A stretch of DNA of 64,000 bases from Ceratotherium simum simum (taxonomy: Eukaryota > Chordata > Mammalia > Perissodactyla > Rhinocerotidae), in contig NW_004454210.1 of assembly GCF_000283155.1 (NCBI RefSeq), positions 2,766,596 to 2,830,595 of the forward strand. Direction: 5' to 3'. Shown here one piece after another: positions 50,170 through 63,002 of this stretch; within the stretch, counting starts at the first letter, position 1, and each line of letters opens with the position of its first letter. The translations under genes were made by a program, and so were the position numbers. The notes under the pieces are model-generated. The model searched no databases. It worked only from the letters and a program-made list of their open reading frames with translations, and was not told the DNA's origin.

Positions 50170-51163
50170 TCAGACTTGCCAGCCGGATATCAAAACGTGC
50201 CGTACACGTCAGCATATGAAAAGATGTCCAACATCACTAGCCAACATCATTAGGGAAAGGCAAGTGAAAACCACGAGAAACACCTACTAGAACAGCTAAC
50301 ATAAAAATACTGAGAGAGCCGAAGGCTGGCGAGGATGTGGAGAAACTAGATCTCTCATACATTGCTGGTGGGAATGTAAAATGGTGCAGCCACTCCGGAA
50401 ACTGGCTTGGCAGTTTCTTAAAGAGTTCAACATATATTTACCATAGAACCCAGTGACCTCCCACTAGGGCATTCATCGTAGAGAAACGAAATCTTGTCTT
50501 CTCATCAACACTTCCACACAGATGTCCATAGAAGCTTGGTTAGTAATAGCCCCCAAAAGGAGACAACCCAGATGTCTTTCAATAGCTGACTGGTTAAACC
50601 AACTGTTACACCATGGAATACTACTTGGCAATAAAAAGGAATGACTATTGATAGACACAATTTGGATAAATCTCCAGGGGACTATACTGAGTGAAAAAAA
50701 TGAAGCCAGTCCCCAAGGCTACGTACTGTATGATTCCATTTATATAACATTATCAAAATGACAAAGTTATCGAGGTGGAGAACAGATCCATGGTTGCCAG
50801 GGGTTACGTAAGGGAGGGTGTGACTGTAAAGGGTGGCACGAGGAAGTTTCTTGGTGGTGACAGTTCTGTATCTTGATTGTGGTGGTGGTTATATGGATCT
50901 ATAAGTGTGATAAAATGTCATAGAACTATATACAGAGACAAAAAAAAAGCATGCAAAAATGGGTGAAATCTGAGGAAGGTCTGTAGTCTAGTTAATTATA
51001 CTGTGCAATGCTAATTCCCTGATTTTGATAACGTAGTGTAGATATGTAAGATGTTACCACTGTGAGAAGCAAGGTGATGGATACGCGGGACCTCTCTGTA
51101 CCATTTTTACAACTTCTCGTGAGTCTATAATTATTTCAAAATATGACGCCAACAAAAAACAAC
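50170..51163 (+). mobile_element. 5'-truncated L1M fragment
   Basis: Runs from ORF2 3' text (GAAAAGATGTCCAACATCAC) through TGGCAATAAAAAGGAATGAC to the L1M 3' end (ACAACTTCTCGTGAGTCTAT and ATTATTTCAAAATA). Confidence 0.85.
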
Positions 51164-51175
51164 AAAACACGTCAT

Positions 51176-51361
51176 GGGCCAGCCCCAGTGGCCTAGTGGC
51201 TAAGTTCGGGGTGCTCTGCTTCAGTGGCTGGGGTTCGGTTCCCGGACCTACACCACTCCTCTGTCAATGGTCATCCTGTGGTGGTGGCTCACATACAAAA
51301 AGAGGAAGATTGGCAGCAGATGTTAGCTCAGGGCGAATCTTCCTCAGCAAAAAAAAAAAAA
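51176..51361 (+). mobile_element. ERE SINE
   Basis: GGGCCAGCCCCAGTGGCCTA to GATGTTAGCTCAGGGCGAAT and an A-tail. It sits at the tail of the L1M fragment. Target duplication not seen. Confidence 0.87.
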
Positions 51362-51780
51362 GCTGAGATTATTATAGTGAAGCTTTAAAAAAAAAAATGC
51401 CATGATGTTTTGTCACAGAAATTGACAAATCCATTAGTGGAAAGAATATAATAGTGTTTCCCCAAAGTGCCTCTGCATTCCACTTGTGGTTTGTAAGATG
51501 ATTAAAAATGGTACATAAGTACACATTTGTCATTTCAAAAGTTATGTGCTTATTTTAGTATTTACTAGAAAAAAATTTAAACCTATAATTTTATAGCCTT
51601 AGGATAAGGCTAAAGCAGGTATTTAATTTTCAAATGTATTATGATAAAATATTAAGTAAACAAATGGAAAATGAATATAATGGAAATGGTAAAGATGGTA
51701 TTCAAATAACTGAATACTGAAAAACACTAGAATAAGGAGTACACAATTAGACCCATGTACATATTAGTGGTAGAGTTTAT
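51362..51780. other. AT-rich sequence, nothing identified
   Basis: About 420 bp without a recognised gene, repeat family or motif. Confidence 0.5.
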
Positions 51781-52835
51781 GACAAAGGGAGCATTCTAAA
51801 TGAGGAAAGGTTGGTCTGGTCCATAAGTGGAGTTAAGTAGATTGATGACCATAAATTACCTGTTTGGAATAAAATTAAGTTACATTCACGTCTCACACCA
51901 TAAATAACAGTGTTTCAAATGGATTAGAGAGCAAATCATAGACTATAAAATGATAAAGGCACTAAAAGAAAATAAAGGAGGATATTTTTATAATTCTAAG
52001 CTTGGGAAGAGCTTTCTAAGCCAGATACAAAACTGAAGCTGTAAAGGAAAAACAAAGGATGAAGTTGATTATATTAAAGCTAAAAACTTTTGTACGACAA
52101 AAGCACCAAAACCAAGGTAAAATACAGAAGACAGAACTGAAGAAAATGCTGTTTAAAAAGGAAAGAAATAATATCCAGAATATATAAATGTAATTATAAA
52201 TAAATGATTGTTTTAAAAAGGGAAATAGTCTGGTAGAAAAAATGGTCAAGTAATTTACCTGAGCTATTCACAGAAAAGTTATCCAAATGGCCAATAAACA
52301 TGTGAAAAGATGAGCATGGCTTCACCTAATCAGGGTAATGCAAGTTCAAGCAACAATGGATTATCATTTATCTCCCACAAGATTAGAAAGACATTAGTAG
52401 ATGATTAATAAAACCATGAGGCACCATAGGGGAATCCACACTCCCATTCACCGTTGATAGGACTGTAAACTGTCACAACCTTTTAAGGCTGCATTTATCA
52501 AGATTAAAGATGCACATAACTTTTGCCCCAGTAATTTTATTTTAGTAGATATTTATCAAGAAAAGCACAAGCTTATGTGCTCCAAATATATACAAGGATT
52601 TTGCTGCAGCATTGTTCAAAATACTGAAAATTTGAAAGCTTCTTCAATGTTCCCCATAAAGGAAATGGCAGAATAAATTATGGTACAGTCTTACCATTCA
52701 TATTTTATAAAATACCATGTAGCAATTAAAAAGAATGAGGCAATATCTATATGAACTGACATTAAGAGAAAAAAAGTTATAGAATAATATGTATAGTACT
52801 ATCCCATTTTTGTAAATAAAACAACTGTATATAGT
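51780..52835 (+). mobile_element. Old L1M 3' fragment
   Basis: CAAAGGGAGCATTCTAAATG, CCAATAAACATGTGAAAAGA and TAGCAATTAAAAAGAATGAG follow L1 ORF2-3' order; strongly decayed. Confidence 0.72.
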
Positions 52836-53010
52836 CAACATTTAACATATATTTAAAACACACCTACCATGTGCCAAGTACTATGGTCTGAGGATATAGA
52901 AATGACAAAATTGACAAGGTCCCTACTCCCACAGACCTTGTACCGGGGAGAGAGACAGATAACAAATTTAAAAACTAGTATGTAAGGTAATGATAAATGC
53001 TGAGAAGACA
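52836..53010 (+). repeat. L2 LINE fragment
   Basis: ACACACCTACCATGTGCCAA, GGTCCCTACTCCCACAGACC and GGGAGAGAGACAGATAACAA are L2 3'-end wording. Confidence 0.7.
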
Positions 53011-53139
53011 ATAAAACAAGATAGGGGGATAATACTGACCCACAACAAATAAGGAAAACACAATAACCAGAGTGTGTGTGTTTATATTTGCTGTTTTAGC
53101 TAGGACAGTCAGAGGAGGCCACTCATCAAAGCCAGGTTA

Positions 53140-53495
53140 CTGTAAAAATCATGAATGCTGTTCACCAGTGTTTCCAACTCCTTCCAGGCACATGGGAGGG
53201 TTACACTAATATTCTGCCGTTTGAAATGAGATATGACCACATGACTTGCTTCAGACAAGAGGAAAGGATACAGCCACTTTCCGGTGAACATTTCAAAAGC
53301 TGGTTCCTAATTTGCCACAGCCCTTTCCCCCTACTGTGATGGGCGTGGAGGCAGGAGCCGAGATGGAGCTTCATCAGCCTCGGTTTCTGAGTACCAGGAT
53401 CAGCCCACCCGTGACAGACTTATCATGTGAGTGAGAGATACACTTGTGTTTTGTTGAACCTCTGAGATTTTGGGTTGTCTCTGCAGCAAAATCTA
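53140..53495 (+). repeat. Probable MLT1-type (MaLR) LTR fragment
   Basis: TTTGAAATGAGATATGACCA, GTGAGTGAGAGATACACTTG and CTCTGAGATTTTGGGTTGTC have the layout of a decayed mammalian MaLR LTR. Family from memory. Confidence 0.5.
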
Positions 53496-53499
53496 GCCC

Positions 53500-53990
53500 A
53501 TTCTTTCTGACGCAGCCCACTTCCCTGAATTGTTCCTTTTCTGGGTGGAGTTGGGGGAAGCCCCAGGAAGGAGGGACAGCTTCAATTCCAGGGCCTCTTT
53601 GTGGGTAGGCGCTTGTTAGCGTGAAAATGCATGAGTCTGAATGGAACAAGTCCTGAGTGTTGCTACCCTTCCAGTCTCCTCAAAGAGGGGTGAGCCCTAG
53701 GGGTCCAGGGGAGGGTAAATTCTGCCCTAAGAGCCTTTGCCTTGGGAGAGGTGGTGACCCCTGCCTGATAGTAGGCAGCTAACGCTCCTGACCTCCAAGA
53801 TAAAATATTACCCCCTCCTGGTACCCCTCCCCACAGACCCTCTCAAAGCCCTGCCTGACTTCATCTCCTAGCACCCGGTAATGTGCTGACTTTTAAGCGT
53901 GACAGTGTCCTTCCTGCCCTCATCTACAAATATAACGTGATTACTATAAAAATTCCTTATGGAAAATTCGTTCTCAAGTTTGTTGGAAAA
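53500..53990. other. Unique sequence, nothing identified
   Basis: About 490 bp of mixed composition between repeats with no supported open frame or motif. Confidence 0.5.
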
Positions 53991-53999
53991 ATTGAAAAT

Positions 54000-55029
54000 G
54001 AAAGAATAGTTCAGAAAAAATGTTAAAGAATGTGGAGAGAATACTTGCATTCCCACACAGCAAAATACATTACAAATCTACGGCCACTAAAATGGTCTGA
54101 TGCTGGCTCAAGAGCTGTGAAGCAAATCCAGGCAGATAGGGGGATTTGGGATGTTATAAAGATGATATTCAAATCAGTTGGAAAAAAGACAGGATTATTA
54201 AAGAGCTGGCTTTTGGACAATTAGCTCATTATTTGGAATAAAGTAATCTATCTCACACTGTGTGCAAAAATAAACACAAGATGGATTAAAAATTTAAATG
54301 TAAAAAAATAAAGCTCTAAAAATTGAAAAAAAAAGGAGAATTTTCAACAATAAATGACAGATTTGAGTACTCAGAAATAAAAGCTTCTGTGGGAAGTAGT
54401 CCAGTGGGATACTGAACAAATTATATGAAAGGTTTATTCAGAGAAGAAGAAATACAAGCGACTAATAAATGTGAAAACATACTCAAGCTCAGAGGGAATC
54501 AGAGAAAGGGAAAGTTAGAACAGCAATTGAGATACAATTTTTTTTGAGATGCCATATTTTATCAATCAGCCTGGGGAAATTGTGCTGGCAAAGGTGAGAG
54601 AAAATAGGTTCTCTCAAGCTCTGTTAGTAAGAATACAAATTAATACAACCCAATGTTTTTTTTGGTAGGCAATTTCATAATGCCTAGCTAAATTAAAAAA
54701 TGCGTAGTTCTTTTGTCCCAAAAATTTTATAGAGGTTTCTACCCCAGAGAAGTATTGGTATACTTTGATAAAGACAGATCCACTGTTTGTAGCAAAGTTT
54801 GTAAGAGAAAAAAAAAAAAAAAGAGGAAAAAGCTGAATGTTTATCAATAGGAATATTGTTGATGAAATCAGAGTATAGTCATGCCTTCAGCTATTACGTA
54901 GACATTAACAAGAATGAGGTACATCTCCATTCACTGACCTGGATGGATGTCCGTGATATATGTACTGCTACGTGAAAACAGCAAGTATGTATAAACTCAT
55001 TTTTATAAAGAATAAAAACTCAAACTATA

Positions 55030-55068
<39 letters not shown>

Positions 55069-55250
55069 TGTGTGTGATTGTACCTACACAGGATCAAGTC
55101 TGGCAGGATGAATATCTCTCTTCTGTTCCCTCTGGGGAGCGGAGCTGGTCAGGGAGGGAAGACTTCTCCCCTCTGACCTTATGTACTTATTTATTATTTG
55201 GTTTGTTGCAAATGCAACAATTTTTTTGGTAACAAAAATTTTGTAAAGAG
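54000..55250 (+). mobile_element. Old L1M fragment with (TG)n
   Basis: ATACATTACAAATCTACGGC, CAAGATGGATTAAAAATTTA and ACTGACCTGGATGGATGTCC follow L1 ORF2-3' order; a (TG)n of about 36 bp lies at about 55030-55068 in its 3' part. Confidence 0.72.
55030..55068. repeat. (TG)n microsatellite
   Basis: GTGTGTGTG tract with one TCTG interruption near the end. Confidence 0.9.
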
Positions 55251-55309
55251 TATTTTATTATAATTATGTATATTACATATACACATATAATATATATCAT
55301 AATATTTTT

Positions 55310-57820
55310 ATCTTTGGTTGGAGAAGAGCTTCCTAATTGAGAATTAAAATCTAAAAGCCAAAAAAGAAATGACCATTAGATGTGATTATAGCTTAAATTT
55401 TAGTTCAGAAAAAAAACAAAACTCAGCAAAGATTAAAAAAAGGAAAAGAACTGAGGATGTTTGCAACACGTCATAGAAAAAGGGATCATTTCTTTAGTAT
55501 ATAAGGGCTAAAATACATGAAATGGATAAGTACACGAAAAAATTCACAGAAGAGAAAATAAAAATGAAGAAGTATATAACAATATGCTTAACCACACTAG
55601 TAACTAAAAATGCCAATAAAAATATGATTTTTTTTTTCTTTTGCAAAGATCTCACTCTAAAAGATTGAGTATATCCTGGGTTGGAAAGATATGGAGAGAT
55701 GGCACATTTATATGCAATTTCTGGGAGTATAAATTAGTACTTTTTGGCATAAAATTTGGAAATATGTATCAAAATGTTAAGTGTATATATTTGGATTTCA
55801 AAATTTCACTTCTAGGAATTTATCCTGTAATTATACTCATACCAGATACATGTGAAATGATGTTTATTATTTTAAATATTTTGTTATGAGAAATTTCAAA
55901 CACACAAAATGAGAGAGGATAGTATAATGAGCATGGATCACCTGTCTTGCAACACCAACAATTATAACCTCAGGAACACTGCTATTTCTTCTAGGTCCCT
56001 ATAATTTTAAGTAAGTCCCAGATATCATATAATTTCATCCATAGATATTTCTACATGTATCTCTAAAACAATAAAGATTCCTTTAAAAAACAACCACAAA
56101 CTATTATCATAACAAAAAAATTAACACTAATTCCTTAATATAATAAAATATCCCCCCTGTTTTCACACATTCAGATTGTCTCCTATATGAGACTTTTAAA
56201 AACCATCTTTTCAAATTAGAGTACAAAGATGTTCACTGAAACATTGCTGATAATAGTGAAAAAGTAGACTAAATGTCCACCAATAGGAGACCGGTTAAAT
56301 TAATTATATTTTATCTACATACTGGAATTCTAAGCAGCTCTTAAAAAGAATGAAGCAGTTCTAGATAGAAAGATTTCTCCAAATATTTGTTAAATAAAAA
56401 AAGCAGTTTGCAAAAAAATTTCCCACTTTTGTAATATATAACTTACATATTTATGTTTTTCAATTACTAGGGAAAATTTAGGAGATCATATCTTGGGAGT
56501 AGAAGTGTATTTTGTAGGGGAAATGAAGAACTTTCAACTTTTACACGATATAGCAAAACAGCATGGATTGGTTCTGTACTTAGAACGATATTTTACACTC
56601 CAGAAAACAAAAGACATCAGAAACAAAATTAAAAGACAAATCATAAATGAAAAGAAAATTGCAACGCATATTGAAAGCAATGGGTTACTATCCATAATAC
56701 AGAGTTTCTACAAATCAATAAGAAAAGGGATATTTGAAAATTAAAATGGTCAAAGGAAATTAATTGATAGATAGCAGAAGAAATACAACAGGCCAATAAA
56801 CATGAAAAGATGCTCAACTTCACTAATAATAATTAAAAAATTAAAATGCCAGTGACGTACTTCTTATCAACTATCAGTTCGGCAAAAATGTAAAAGATAT
56901 GTAATGTCCACTATGGGGAGAGGGCAAAAGTGGGGGTATAAATTGCCAAACATGTTCCCCTGAAGAATTTTCCCCTGAAGGGTAGTTTGACAACATCTAT
57001 CAAGATAGTATAAACTGTGATGGCAAGATGTGGAGACACAAACACTTTCAGACATTGTGGTGGGGGATGCGGTCTGGGGGTACCATCTTATGGAGAGCAA
57101 CTTGGCATTATCTTCCAAATTATAAACACGGATACTCTTTGACCCAGTAACCCACTTTTAGGAACTTCTCTGACAGATACACCTACACATGTGAAATGAC
57201 CAAGGAACAAGTTTATTTATTGTAGCATTGTTTGTAACAGCAGTAGATAAGAAAAAAGCTAAATGTCTATCAATAGGGCAGCGGGTTATATAATATACAT
57301 TATGGTCCACCCGGGCCATATAAATGGAACACCAAGCATAAAAAATGAGCAAGAAGTTCTTTACATCCCAAGATAGATTGGTAAGTGAAATTAGCAAGAT
57401 GCATAAAAATATAGAGAGATGTCACCACATAAATAAAAAGATAAAAGCAAGAAAAATAATATAGCTGCACTGACTTGCATAAGCCTAAAAATTATTTGGA
57501 AGGACATATTAGAAAGCAGCAAGAAAAAAAAAAAAAAAGGCTGCCTTTGAGCTGGGTGGGAACTGGAGGGTGAGGGACAGGGATGGGAGAGAGATGTTTC
57601 ACTGTGTAATTAAAACAACAAGTTTTTGATGTTCGAATCATATGAATTAATTACTATTTTAAAATTAAAGGAAACAGGTTTTAAAATTTTTTAGTGTGTG
57701 TAAACCTTTTGAAACAGCAATTTCACTGCTAGGAATTTATCCCTTGGAAATACTGTAAGAAGTGTGCAAAGACCCATGTCTTGGGAGTTCATTTCACAGT
57801 GTTTATTTTAGGGAAAAACA
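55310..57820 (+). mobile_element. Mosaic of decayed L1M fragments
   Basis: At least three successive partial copies restart the same L1 3' text: 55310-55860, 56215-56480 and 56490-57820 (AATTTCACTTCTAGGAATTT, CACCAATAGGAGACCGG, CAGCAATTTCACTGCTAGGA). The spacer at 55890-56200 resembles the old repeat seen near 9.78 kb. No intact frame. Confidence 0.65.
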
Positions 57821-57954
57821 AGAGGAACATCTTTCCGGAAGTTAGGAGGATTCGGCTTTCCCCAACCAAAAGAATACTTTACAGTCACGCAGCACGAAAT
57901 GGTTGAGCCGAAAAGATGGCCCCTGCGGATTAAATTTTTAAAAAAGGTAAGTTG

Positions 57955-58257
57955 TGCCTTTTGCAACGATAGGAATGGGCCTTGAGAGTATTATGCTAAC
58001 TGAAATAAGTCAGACAGAGAAAGATATGATTTCACTAATATGTGGAAGATAAACACATAGGTAAGGAGAACAGATTGGTGGTTACCAGAGGGGAAGCGAG
58101 TGGGGGGAGGGTGAAAGGGGTAAAGGGGCACGTACATATGGTGACGGATAAAAACTAGACTATTGGTGGTGAGCATGATGCAGTCGATACAGAAACTGAT
58201 AAATAATAATGTACACCTGAAATTTACAAATGTTATAAAGCAATATGACCTCAATAA
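57955..58257 (+). mobile_element. Short, 5'-truncated L1 with 15-bp target duplication
   Basis: A 303-bp L1 3' end (ATTATGCTAACTGAAATAAG, GATTGGTGGTTACCAGAGGG, A-tail). AAAAAAGGTAAGTTG flanks it at 57940-57954 and 58258-58272. The perfect duplication makes it one of the younger insertions here. Confidence 0.92.
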
Positions 58258-58439
58258 AAAAAAGGTAAGTTGCAAAACAACTTATGTAATACGATTGCGC
58301 TTTTGCTGCTGTTTGTATAGGAGAGTGGGAAGATCTCCTGGAAGGGTACACTTGAACCTGGGAACGGTGGCTGTTTCTGGGAGCCTTCTACCGCTTCGGG
58401 TTTTGTTTTTTACGTTGAGCATGTATTAGGTTTTGAATT

Positions 58440-58830
58440 TAAATCCCCTATCCCGTCGACCTGTCTACCCTGTAAGTGCGGCCCTCCCGGAGGCTGAGTC
58501 CTGTCGGGGTGTCCTCCACCCGCCCGGCCCTGGATCCCCGCAGCTCCACGGGTGGACGCGTGGACGCCGAAAGACGCAAAACACAGAACAAACCTTAGTT
58601 TTAATTACCCGGTTATTTCAAACTCCAGCGGAGGACGGGAGGCGTGTGAATTGCAAGGGGGTGAGGGACGCAGATTTATCTAGTTATTTCTCTCATCCCC
58701 TGGCTGCCTTTGCGGGTGGAACCTCATACTCAGCAGCCGCAGAGAGCCGGGAGACTCACTACCGACCTTGCGGCCCTGCGCTTCCCACGACCTCCTGCTC
58801 CAGCCCCGCCGGCCTCTGGTCGGCCTCTCC
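58440..58830. promoter_or_regulatory. CpG-rich block A in VAX2 intron 1
   Basis: About 30 CpG dinucleotides by hand count in 390 bp within otherwise AT-rich intron. Could be an intragenic CpG island, alternative promoter or enhancer; no exon recognised. Confidence 0.45.
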
Positions 58831-59094
58831 TGCCTGGGGATCCAGCTACCATATTTGAGGCTTTTCAGCTTTTATATTTCAGTGGTTCGCAAAGTTGAGG
58901 ATTGCACAAAATTCCAAGAATATGGCGTCGTCCACTTTATAACAGTTATTCTGTGTTCTGGCATCATCGCCATTTCATATAAGAAACGACATTGTAAGGT
59001 CAAAAAATAAGGAGGTCATCTCAAAACAGACGTTCTTCTCGGGGAAGGGCGTTACCACCTCCCGCCTAGTGAAATGGGCGAAGTTGACGGTTGT

Positions 59095-59150
59095 CTCCTT
59101 TCATTCATTCGACAAATATTAACCGAGCGCCTACTGTGTGCTAAGAACAC
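59095..59150 (+). repeat. L2 fragment beside CpG block B
   Basis: TTCATTCATTCGACAAATAT and GAGCGCCTACTGTGTGCTAA are L2 3'-end wording. Confidence 0.6.
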
Positions 59151-59159
59151 ATCTGGGGG

Positions 59160-59350
59160 ACTCGCGTGGGTTTGGCGGGCGCGGTGACAACCTCCTACGT
59201 GGTCCCGGCGCGGCATCAGGGAACCCGGCTCCGGCACCTGCCTCCCTTGGCCAGCGCCGAGCTCGCTCCTCTGCACCCCGGCCCGCCGCCCGCCGCCGGG
59301 GGGTCAGGAGCCCCGCACGTCCCCGCGCGCGAGACAGTCTCTCGGATGGG
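59160..59350. promoter_or_regulatory. CpG-rich block B in VAX2 intron 1
   Basis: About 27 CpGs by hand count in about 190 bp, including CCGCGCGCGAG and GCCCGCCGCC runs. Flanked by L2/MIR-like pieces at 59098-59150 and 59385-59430. No coding match to VAX2 exon 1 on either strand. Confidence 0.5.
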
Positions 59351-60474
59351 AAGCTGAGAGCCAGCAGCTGCCCCCATCGGTCTGGCACATAGTAGGTACG
59401 CATTAATGTTTGCGGAATGAATCAACGAGCAAGCGAAGGGCAAGGCCGTAGAAGAGATGATTAGAAGGGCCTTTGCCGACCCCAGCTAGACCTTACAGCC
59501 CACACCCCTGCCGCGCTCGCAGCCCTGGCCTTTCCGGGCCGCCCACTCCTCGGCTTTGTAGGCCGGGTCTCCCCCCTGGCGCTGCCACCTCTTTCTGCAG
59601 CGTCCGATGTCACCCTGGCACACCCAGCTGAGACTCTCCAACTTCCCTCCCGGATGCGGGGTGGGGCGAACCAGGCGCCTGGACCACCTCGGTCCTGGGG
59701 ATTCCTGGGCAGGCCCGCTGCGCCTCGGTGTCTTCTATCAGTTTTTCAAACTGGCGTACGGATCTCGGCGGGGCGCACTGCCGGTAACCGGCTACCGCTT
59801 TCCGAGGAGAGTCAGGCCAACCTTTATTTTATATTAAGCAAACAGGAAATAGAAGGTAAAATTCATATGCTTTGTATGCCGTCTCCCTCTCCTACGCCGG
59901 CTGGCGGCCTGCCTGCTTAAAATACCAATCAAAGAAACCTCTTACAGAGAGGGAGCTTGGGGCCTTTACAGCCCCAGACTGAAGTCGGGGGTAATGGCGT
60001 AGAGCCAACAGGACCCATAGATGCCCTCTCTCATTGTGGTGCACAGTGGGCCAAGACTCACACAGCCCAGGGACACAGGCCCCGCGGTCCCAGCCCTCCC
60101 CTCCAGTCCCGAGTACCCTCACTGTCCCAGCCTCCGAAGGACTCGGCCTTCCTGCCTGGCGGCTCCCCCAGGGGCCACCTGGAGGCTCTGACCCTGCAGG
60201 GGTGTGTGTGCAGGAGTGTGTGTGCGGGAAGCCGCAGCGGGTCCAAGGGCATCCGAGTCCAAGCGACCCTCCAAGATGGCAGAAATAGGTGAGAACACGA
60301 GCAGCCGACTAATGGCCTGCACAGTTCCCTGAAAATAAAAACGGTGCACACAAGACACACCGACAGACGACACTTTTGGTTGCTGGTGTGCTTCTGTTTG
60401 TGTGGGGTGGGGTTGGGGAGGTACAAACCAAAATGATAGGGCCTGGCAAAGACCCGCCACCAGACTGTGGGTCC

Positions 60475-60610
60475 TTCTGCCCAAAACAAACAAAGCAAAA
60501 GGGAAAATAACAAACATAAAACAAAACAATCTCAGGAAAATAAGAAAGAAACCAAACACCCCCACAAAGCCCGAAACTAAAAATTAAAATAAAAACAAAA
60601 ATCCCAAAGT
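60475..60610. repeat. A-rich low-complexity stretch
   Basis: AAACAAACAAAGCAAAAGGG-type A-rich DNA about 135 bp long, with no L1 or SINE body recognised next to it. Confidence 0.6.
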
Positions 60611-61620
60611 GCAGTCCCCTGCATGAAACATTTAAAGCTTGCAACCACTGCCTGTGGGGCTGGTCCTGGGTAATCACTTCTATTAACAGACTTAGATACT
60701 GAGGCCATGGTCCAGTGGTCTGCCGAGGGCCCAAGTGCCAGGACTCAAAATCCCTGCTCCCTCCAATACATCACTTGGCCCACCTTCTCTGTTGCCAAAG
60801 CACCCGCTGGGCAGGTGGGCAGGTGGGCCATTGTGGAGCTGCCCCAACCGACCTGTGGGGTGAGGCCTTCAAGGTCCAGGCTGAGTCCCCCTAGGTCCAG
60901 TGGCTGCTGTAAATCCAAGTAGAAAGGGAGCAGATGCCGGCTCCGCTGGATCCAGACCTGGCTGCTGGAGAGGGCAGTCTGTTCCCGCAGGCCTCTCCCA
61001 GCTCGAGCCCCCGAAGTGGTGGCTGGCATCTTCAGGCACGTCTGTGGCAGCCAGGGCCCTGCCTGGTGTACACCATTGTGCTGTTCGTAAGTGTTCGGAG
61101 GTGCATGTTTCTGGAGTGCGGGTCCAACATTGCCCCCAGATTCCCAGGGGAGGCCAAACCCCAGTAAATTCAACGCCCCTTCCCCACACCCACATCCACA
61201 GTGAGAATTGTCCAGCTGCAGCTAGAGGCCTTGGCCTTTGTGCGCCCTCCTAGTCCCCAACCACCCGGCCCATCCATCAAGCTCCCAGGAAGCTCCCAGG
61301 TGATAGCTTCGCCTAGTGGGTGGTGGTGTTGAGGGGGAGCAGCCAGTCACTCAGGCAAGGCATTCCGAAGTCCTCCTGCCCTCCTGCTCCCAGATGGAAG
61401 GGTGCGGAGCCACGCAGGGAGGGCCACAGGTCTCACAGTGCGGGAGAGTTGGGGGTAGAGGGTGCAGCCCTAATGTGGTTTTGAGACCGGCAGGCCCGAG
61501 GGATCGCTTCGGGTGAGGAGGGACTGGCGCCACGCATTGTTCATACAAGTTGCTGGTTGGAGTGACGCTGGCAGATTGCCATTCTTGGCTCAATCCAGAC
61601 AGGTCGGTGAATTTGTGTCC

Positions 61621-61631
61621 GGATTAATTAG
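61621..61631 (+). promoter_or_regulatory. Composite OTX/CRX plus homeodomain motif
   Basis: GGATTAATTAG overlaps a GGATTA (OTX/CRX-type) core with a palindromic TAATTA homeodomain core in VAX2 intron 1. Sequence match only. Confidence 0.3.
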
Positions 61632-62369
61632 GGGAGCACGTAGACAGTTTGAGTGTCCAGGTGCAAGCGTAGATTGTGAGGTTGCAGGGAGTTTTCGGTG
61701 AGAGTTGTCCCATGTCTTCCGACTGCCAGGATCCCGGCTCCACCGAAAAGGCCCTTGCACCGAGGCTGCACAATGCAGTTAGAGCCACGGCTGGGAGGCG
61801 GCCTGTTCCTTCCGGAAGCCTCCCACCTCTGGTTGCCGGGCTCTTTCCAAATATAAAAAAGGGTCCTCCGTCCCTACTCTCACCCGCCAATAAGCTGTGC
61901 ACACAGAGGTGTGGGGCGGCCACCTCGGTTGTATGATCTCCGTGGAAGCCTAGCTGTGTCCGTGGTGGGGTGTGCGAGGTGCCTGTTGTGTGCACAGGCC
62001 TGTCATCCCAGTGGCCTTGTTTGTGCCTGTGTGTGGCATGATGCAGCCTCCATTTTGAGGCAGGGGATTCAGTAAAGTCGTCCTCCCTGGCTCCCTGACC
62101 CACATTTCACACAGACAGCCGGAAACTGGAGTGATTGGTTGAGCGAGGGTTCTTTGAAGGGGATTGGGGAAGGCTGCACCGTGTGGTCTGCAAGGTGGCG
62201 CTGATCCTCCTTTCATCAGAGGTTCCTGACCCCTTGGCTGCTCACCTCCCCACACGTGCGCAGCCTCTGGGCCCAGAGCCAGAAAGAGTCGTGTCCCCCA
62301 CAGGGAGGTGAGTGAGAGAGGCCTCTGAGGAAGGAGGCCCACTCCCAGAAGTGATCTGTGGTCGCCCCA

Positions 62370-62560
62370 GAGCTCCTCCCCTTCATTCAACGGGATGTTT
62401 ACGGAGATCCTGCTGGGAGTTTGCAGCTTTATAGACATCACCTCTGACCGTCAGCACAGCCCTTCCAGGTAAGAGCTACGGGTTTCTTTGTACAGAGGAG
62501 GAAACTGAGGCACAGAGAGGCAAAGAAACTGGTTCAAATTCAAAGGGCTGTAAGGCATTC
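62370..62560 (-). repeat. MIR/L2-like fragment
   Basis: GAGGAAACTGAGGCACAGAG and GGCAAAGAAACTGG are MIR-type wording in minus sense. Confidence 0.55.
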
Positions 62561-63002
62561 GGAACCACCTTCACTAAATCCCAGTGTCCACGCTTCCCTC
62601 CTACTTCCCTGTGCCTTGGGCCTCCCCCAACAGGGTCTGCTACCCCGGGGTGGGGCCCTCGGGGGAGCAAGCATGGAGTGGAAAAGAGGCAGAAAGAAAG
62701 GCAAAGATCCAGAGAGAGTGCGGCTCTTTCCCAGAATCCTCACCCCACCAGCAACCTGAGGCTTCAATGGCAAATGCCTCCTTTCCACCTTTTTCTGGTT
62801 TCCTCCGAAGGAACTTTGGGAGGAGGGGTCCTTGGAGGCCAATGGCAAAATGGACTCCCGCTTAGAGCATACTGGAGGGACGTTCATCCTGGGGCCAAGG
62901 GGCTGCAGATGTCCCTTCACTGGCGCTGGACCTTTCATCCGTCAGAGCCTGGGCCCTGGGCCCTGTGGGGCCAGGAGTGACGCAGGTGACCCTGGCTAGG
63001 AG

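Noticed and set aside
59138..59403. VAX2 exon 1 in the CpG-rich block
   Set aside because: None of the minus-strand frames contains the expected end of exon 1 (CRRILVRD-like) or a fitting phase-1 donor; exon 1 is more likely beyond the right edge.
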